A DNA stretch of 64,000 nt from positions 558,001 to 622,000 of the forward strand of contig JABRWF010000004.1 of NCBI GenBank assembly GCA_018343915.1, given 5' to 3'. This DNA is from Agroathelia rolfsii (Eukaryota > Basidiomycota > Agaricomycetes > Amylocorticiales > Amylocorticiaceae). A program made the translations under genes and the position numbers. Positions within the stretch are counted from its first letter, which is position 1, and every line of letters begins with the position of its first letter. This document shows positions 59,299 to 64,000 of the stretch, in pieces. The notes under the pieces are model-generated. The model made no database searches. It saw nothing but the letters and a program-made list of their open reading frames with translations, and had not been told where the DNA came from.

Positions 59299-60935
59299 AG
59301 GAAAAGAAAAAGATTGATCTTCTCTCGATTATATACGCGTTATACCCCTTTTTTTTTTTTTTTTAATTTCTCATCTGCTTTCTTCACGAAATTTCACTTC
59401 TTTTATACGTATTCGCATCGACGCCCCTCCCTCTCCAGCTTTTAACGCTGTAATGCTTTTCTGTCAATCCCTGTACTTTTAGTTGCTGCAATTTGCTGTC
59501 CACCATCTATCATCCACTTGCACGATCCAACATCTTCATGCATATATATATATCGCATATATATACTTACATATTATATTTATCAGATATCTTACGCAAC
59601 ACACCTGATTTTTTTCCCAACTATGCGCCTTGTCTTTTTTTCTTCCTGTTGCTTTTGTTTGTTGCTTGTTGGCTCTCTTTATTTTACTCTCATGATGGCT
59701 GACATAGACACTCCTCTTTTCTGCGTTCTTTAGTATGTGGACATCGTTAGGCGACTCATCCGCAATCTGATTTGATATATTGACTTTGTTTTATTTGGCC
59801 GATAATGGATTCCAATCTTATCTGTTAAATCCGGGTTCGAACATGTTCACTGGCAAGTTCAGTGGTTACCCTCCAGCTCACCAGGTAGAACCACCTTATA
59901 CCTGTCTCTTTCACAACTCGGCAACCAATTGTATTCATTAGTATCAGTATACTTGCAATACAAAACCGTGATGATTAATCCTGACTTATGCTTGCTGCTA
60001 CCGATAGTACACCAATGCGTAGACTTCCATCACCGTGACCTTTCTCTATGGCGAGGTCGACCGCGAGTCGGAGTCATCAAGACACAGGAGAGCGTATCCA
60101 TTTGCCAGAGTTATCAAACCCGCTCACAGAGCAACTCAAGCATGAACGTGATGAAATAGACAACCGCATTGATACCCTATTTGCTAAAGAACTAGGATCC
60201 TTTATCCATAAATTCGTTTTCACGAATGTGGCCTGCGGAGAGCGGGCAATACGAAGATGGATCATTTAACTGATTGCCTGAGACAACACAGAATGTGACT
60301 TCATGCAAGATGCGCTCCAACCTTACTTCAGGCGGCATATTACCGAAAACGACTAAGATGGTATATCATGTATCAACGCATACGTTAAAACCCTCGAGCT
60401 TAAGGCGTTGAGGAGCTATTATTCTTATATAGCCCGTTGGCTCCTTGATTTGACAACAGACGGATAGTCGCGGTACTGGTGATAGTATGCACGTGCTTGC
60501 AAATTATGATTTGTTTTTCATCTGCTTCTTCGGATAATCTCGTCTACATGTGCTATGTACAACCCTACATGTATATTTGTGACTGAATGCTCATGATAAA
60601 CGTAGCGTAGCTAACCGTCAAGTAAGCCGATTATATAGCAGAGATAACCCATTCAAGTACTTCTCTTTATTTTCCTTCCTTCCTTGGCCGCTCAGCACTT
60701 GGGCCTGTACTCAGGCCTCAGGAGCCAATTAGTATCCAAAGAGAGATCAATTATAAGATATTACAAAGCACCACGGTGTACTGCTATATAATCATCAGCT
60801 TCCATTGCGCTTCTTCTCAACCATCCGAGGCGAATAGGTTCCAGGCCACGGGAGAAACGATAAAACCGATAAAGATGATCCGAATCAAGCCATAGGGGCG
60901 ACGTTCACTTTATACTACTACTGCTGTTGTTGCCT
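59299..60935. other. Intergenic with TA-rich repeat
   Basis: 1.6 kb between the kinase stop and the Rxt3-like stop. T-tract of about 20 near 59,350; TA dinucleotide stretch at 59,541-59,570. Apart from a small open frame at 60048-60269 there is nothing coding that I can support. Confidence 0.6.
60048..60269 (+). CDS. Possible small protein or exon relic
   Basis: A 73-codon open frame with a helical, charged middle (LTEQLKHERDEIDNRIDTLF then KELGSFIHKFVF). It is more protein-like than other frames in the interval, but it has no recognised family, and a downstream piece (FMQDALQPYFRRHI) cannot be joined in phase. It could be a small gene, one exon of a larger gene, or chance. Confidence 0.25.
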   Translation: MARSTASRSHQDTGERIHLPELSNPLTEQLKHERDEIDNRIDTLFAKELGSFIHKFVFTNVACGERAIRRWII

Positions 60936-63900
60936 CTACCACCACCACCACCTCTTCACCTCAATACTGAGTGCTGTGGGATTGCTATTCGTGCCGGTAA
61001 GGGACGCATACCCCTCCGCCGCGGGGGCTGCGGTAGCGCTGGTGTCGTCATCCAATTTCAGGATCTCCAGACGATCGTCGAAGAAGCGCACGCGGCCCGG
61101 GCCCAGAGAGGTGTACAGAACAACCGCACTCGTCGGGGTCTGTAGTGGTAAATTCTTGTCTTGATGGTGATCGTCGTCCTTCTTGTTTTGATCTGCAGTT
61201 TGTTTTTTGGAGTTGGATTGTTGCTCTTCTCCGCGGCTCGGAGTGTCAGCGCTGTCAGCATCCGTCGATGGCTTTACTGCAGTGGCAGGGGTGTCGACTT
61301 CTTCACCAGTGGGTACGGAAGCAGTTGCGGACATCACTGCAGGCGGTTGGTTGGTCTTCACCATCGGTTCGGTGGCTAATTCTTTCATGTTAGCCGTATT
61401 TGTCGAATTGGGTTGTGCTGGTGTTGTTGCGGCTGCGGTACCCTCATTGGCATGTTTTTCACCTTCTGCTGGTGCGGTTGCATTGACTGAATCTTCAGTC
61501 GAGGATGATATCATAGGCGTGGAAAGAGCCGACGCTTCTGGTTAATTTAAGTACAAAGTTCAGTTTCAAATGGTCTGGATGATGACAAGAAAAAGATAGG
61601 CATTCTTTTCACTAACCTATACCGGTATCCGGAACGGATGGGGCGCTAGTATCGACGATACCTGATGACTTGGATTCACCCGTTGCTGCAGAATCAGGGA
61701 CCGACATTACAACATCTTCATTCTGAGTGTCTGCAGGGTTCTGTGCCGAATGAACTGCAGTAGATGAAGAACCGACGTTATCGACATTGGCCTTTGTCGT
61801 GTCTTGATCATGCATTGTAGGCAAGGACCCTTCCTGGTTGGTAGCAAGGACCCCAGAGTCCTGATTAATACCCTGATCCTTGACTGGCGCCGACTTCTCT
61901 TTCTCTGAGACAGAGAGGGATATGATAGAAGCGTCTTCTGTCGTGCCAGATACTGCATTGGTCATCGATGAAGCCGCCTCGACGTTATGATGACCCCCAT
62001 TGTCAACATCCATAGGCGCTGCAGCTCCTGCATCGAAATCCTGTTGGTTCGCCTGAACGCTCGAATCAGCCTCGGAATCTGCCCCAGGTTTATCGGAAAC
62101 TGTGCGGGGAGAAATAGAGACCGACAATTCATATTGTCTTATGCCTTCTGGTGTCTTATCCACGGGCCGTAGCAAGTATAAGCCGGCTGCACTCTGTAGA
62201 GCGATTCGGCGTGATGTTGAAGCAGAGGCCAAGGCCGCAGTCTGGCTTATAACTTCGACTGCATGGGGATGCCCCTGGGTAACGGGAACAGAAGATGATG
62301 GCGCTACTGCTGCTGCGTCGTTAGACGCGCCTTCGCCATTGTCCACCGCGAGTTCGAGATCCGCCGGGACTTCTACACGGCGTTTCTTACGTGGGCGAGC
62401 ATCCTCCTCTCCGTCCATGGTCATGGACACAGCGTCGTTCTCATCATTAGAGGCTAGAAGAATGGGGGGAAACAGTGCTTCGCGAAGCGCATCGGGGTGA
62501 TATTTGAACCTGTAAAATGCGGTCAGGTTACATGCTTGTCGGACGAGTTATTCTTGTTACTCACCCTGGCCGACAGTTATTCTCTCCCTGATCCGAGTGG
62601 CCAAAGTCAAAGCTCAATGTTCTGTAGAGCATCTTCCGAATCTCGGGCCTTGTCTCTTGGCTCATGAAATGCGCATATATTGACTTTCTTTCTGCCCATA
62701 TATCAGCATTTGCGTCCGAAGCCGAGATAGCAGTGAATCGCAAGGTGTATTCTTCAATGCGGCGGGATCTGGCGCGTTGTACGTGAATGCTTCTAATATC
62801 CTATGAGAGAGTAAATGAGTAAACGCAAATTGATATGAGAGGCAAGCATACCCGTATGAGATCAACGCCCAATACTTCGACAGCGCTCCCATCATGTCCG
62901 GCACCCCACGCACCACTCATAATTGCTTTGCCATCATCACCACGTCCCGGACCACCAGGGAAGCGCCATATCATGACCCGAGTCACGTCAGATTTTTGAT
63001 AGTATTCATTCTTTGACACGGCTGGAGAGTTACCCTTGCCAGACACATGAGTACCACTAAAAGGTGAATGTGATGTCAATGGACCAGATGCAGCTGTCCT
63101 CAGGACACGCAGCCGGATCAAAACTCCACCTCGAACGGGATGACGTTTTTTCACGTTCTGGAACATGGAATATGTGGCATAACCGGCGTGAACTGCAGCG
63201 AGAATGGGATCCGAGTCATCTGTATAAGGATTTTTTCCCCAGAGATTTATTCGTGCGCCTGAACCGGACTTGCGTCTGTGGCCAGGTCCTAAAGCGGAGG
63301 ACTCCAATCCCAAGGAAACGGGAGGTGCTATAGGCAAATGTCGAGCCGGAACAAGAATGCTAGTCGTAGTATCCATGCCTGATTGATTTTGAGGTGAAGA
63401 GGAGGAGAAGAAGTATGGGAATGGAGAAGATGGGTACAGGAAGGTCCCCAGTGAGATATGTGGCGCCTTAGGATCGAAGGGTGGAAATGTATCGTGTGTG
63501 GCATGTGTCGGTCCGACTTGTATCGAGCGCGTTCCATCTGGTGGCGCGAGATGCACCGGCCTATCGTATGCTAATGAATCAAGACCAGCTGTCATGTAAG
63601 GATCCCGTACGGCGTCGACGTCGCGTTCGCGTATTCGCGTAGAATGTTTCTCCCTTAGGGATCTATGGGCTGCTTCTTTGTCTCGTTCTCTTTCACGTTC
63701 TCTCTCACGTTCTCTCTCTCGTTCCCTCTCACGTTCCCTTTCGTGTTCCCGCTCGCGTTCCCGTTCCCGTTCCCGTTCCCGCTCTCGTTCTCCTTCCCGC
63801 TCGCGTTCCTTTTGTTTGAAGACTTCTCGGTCTCTGTGTGCCCGTTCCACGTCTGTAACCATGGTAGACATAGACATATGCCTGCGATCACGCTCATAAC

Positions 63901-64000
63901 GATCTACCTCTGCGATGCTAGCAGGATGCTTTTCTCGTTCTCGTTCTCGTTCAGACGGGGGATAAACAGGATAGCTAGACCGTTGGGATGGATACGGACT
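60936..64000 (-). CDS. Rxt3-like subunit of Rpd3L deacetylase complex (5' end cut off)
   Basis: The frame is open to the right edge of the window, so the start lies outside. The visible part begins with Ser/Tyr/Pro and Arg/Glu-rich sequence, including a pure Arg-Glu dipeptide run of about 45 residues (63.68-63.82 kb). Then comes GARINLWGKNPYTDDSDPIL and AAVHAGYATYSMFQNV, the signature I associate with the Rxt3 family (Pfam PF08642), followed by RGGVLIRLRVLRTAASGP, DVTRVMIWRFPGGPGRGDD and EVLGVDLIRDI. A conserved stretch WAERKSIYAHFMSQETRPE leads to a Lys/Arg signal (RPRKKRR) and a long acidic Ser/Thr/Gln-rich tail, ending VRFFDDRLEILKLDDD and a final WWWW. Rxt3 is part of the Rpd3L histone deacetylase complex that represses transcription. 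At least three introns (near 61.52-61.62, 62.51-62.56 and 62.80-62.85 kb). Confidence 0.8.
63676..63815 (-). repeat. Hexamer-based coding repeat (Arg-Glu run)
   Basis: Tandem CGTTCN/CGCTCN-type hexamers (plus strand CGTTCT, CGTTCC, CGCTCG) encode alternating Glu and Arg on the minus strand in the Rxt3-like gene. The array is interrupted only by synonymous changes and an occasional His, which suggests slippage-prone growth under selection for the charged pattern. Confidence 0.85.

Noticed and set aside
63678..63899. Forward frame encoding Ser-Arg-Ser-Leu repeats (SR-protein-like)
   Set aside because: Antisense to the Arg-Glu run of the Rxt3-like gene; the minus-strand frame continues into conserved domain sequence.

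Overview
This is a nuclear chromosomal segment from a filamentous basidiomycete, most likely an Agaricomycete. The evidence is gene architecture: many short introns (about 50-75 bp) with GT-AG and some GC-AG borders, compact divergent gene pairs, a NACHT-WD40 NLR with an N-terminal helical bundle, and ordinary fungal housekeeping genes. All calls come from reading translations and splice junctions; no database search was possible. No rRNA, tRNA or CRISPR array was recognised.

Layout. 1-528: C/T-rich, no gene. 529-1176: a foldback transposon with 251-bp terminal inverted repeats and TA target duplications, about 30 bp past the stop of the next gene. 1208-3562 (-): DUF4140/DUF4139 protein with an FG/GG-rich repeat. 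4330-7114 (-): putative Vezatin/Inp2-like membrane protein. 7550-8354 (+): IEC3/INO80E-like coiled-coil protein. 8.4-14.2 kb: gene-poor, with one doubtful membrane-protein locus and a purine-rich tract. 14181-16931 (-): heat-shock-factor-type transcription factor. 18888-22524 (+): dynamin DNM1. 24365-26676 (-): a second Vezatin/Inp2-like paralogue. 26855-27909 (-): mitochondrial ATP synthase subunit b. 30522-33765 (-): BCS1-like AAA ATPase. 33.8-38.0 kb: gene-poor. 37998-41813 (+): tandem medium-chain reductases. 42110-44173 (-): UDP-glycosyltransferase, followed by a truncated glycosyltransferase pseudogene at 45.1-45.8 kb. 46108-47009 (-) and 47245-48032 (+): SYS1 and mitochondrial ribosomal protein uS7m, divergent. 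48701-54067 (-): NLR with a helical bundle, NACHT and 14 WD40 repeats. 54778-59298 (+): membrane hybrid histidine kinase, divergent from the NLR. 60936 to beyond the right edge (-): Rxt3-like subunit of the Rpd3L deacetylase complex.

Themes. The dynamin lies between two paralogues of a putative organelle-tethering protein, an arrangement that may reflect duplication or a link to mitochondrial/peroxisomal division and inheritance. The reductase pair plus glycosyltransferase and its decaying copy look like a small locally duplicated detoxification or specialised-metabolism block. The NLR is the most notable defence or allorecognition candidate, and the foldback element is the clearest mobile DNA.
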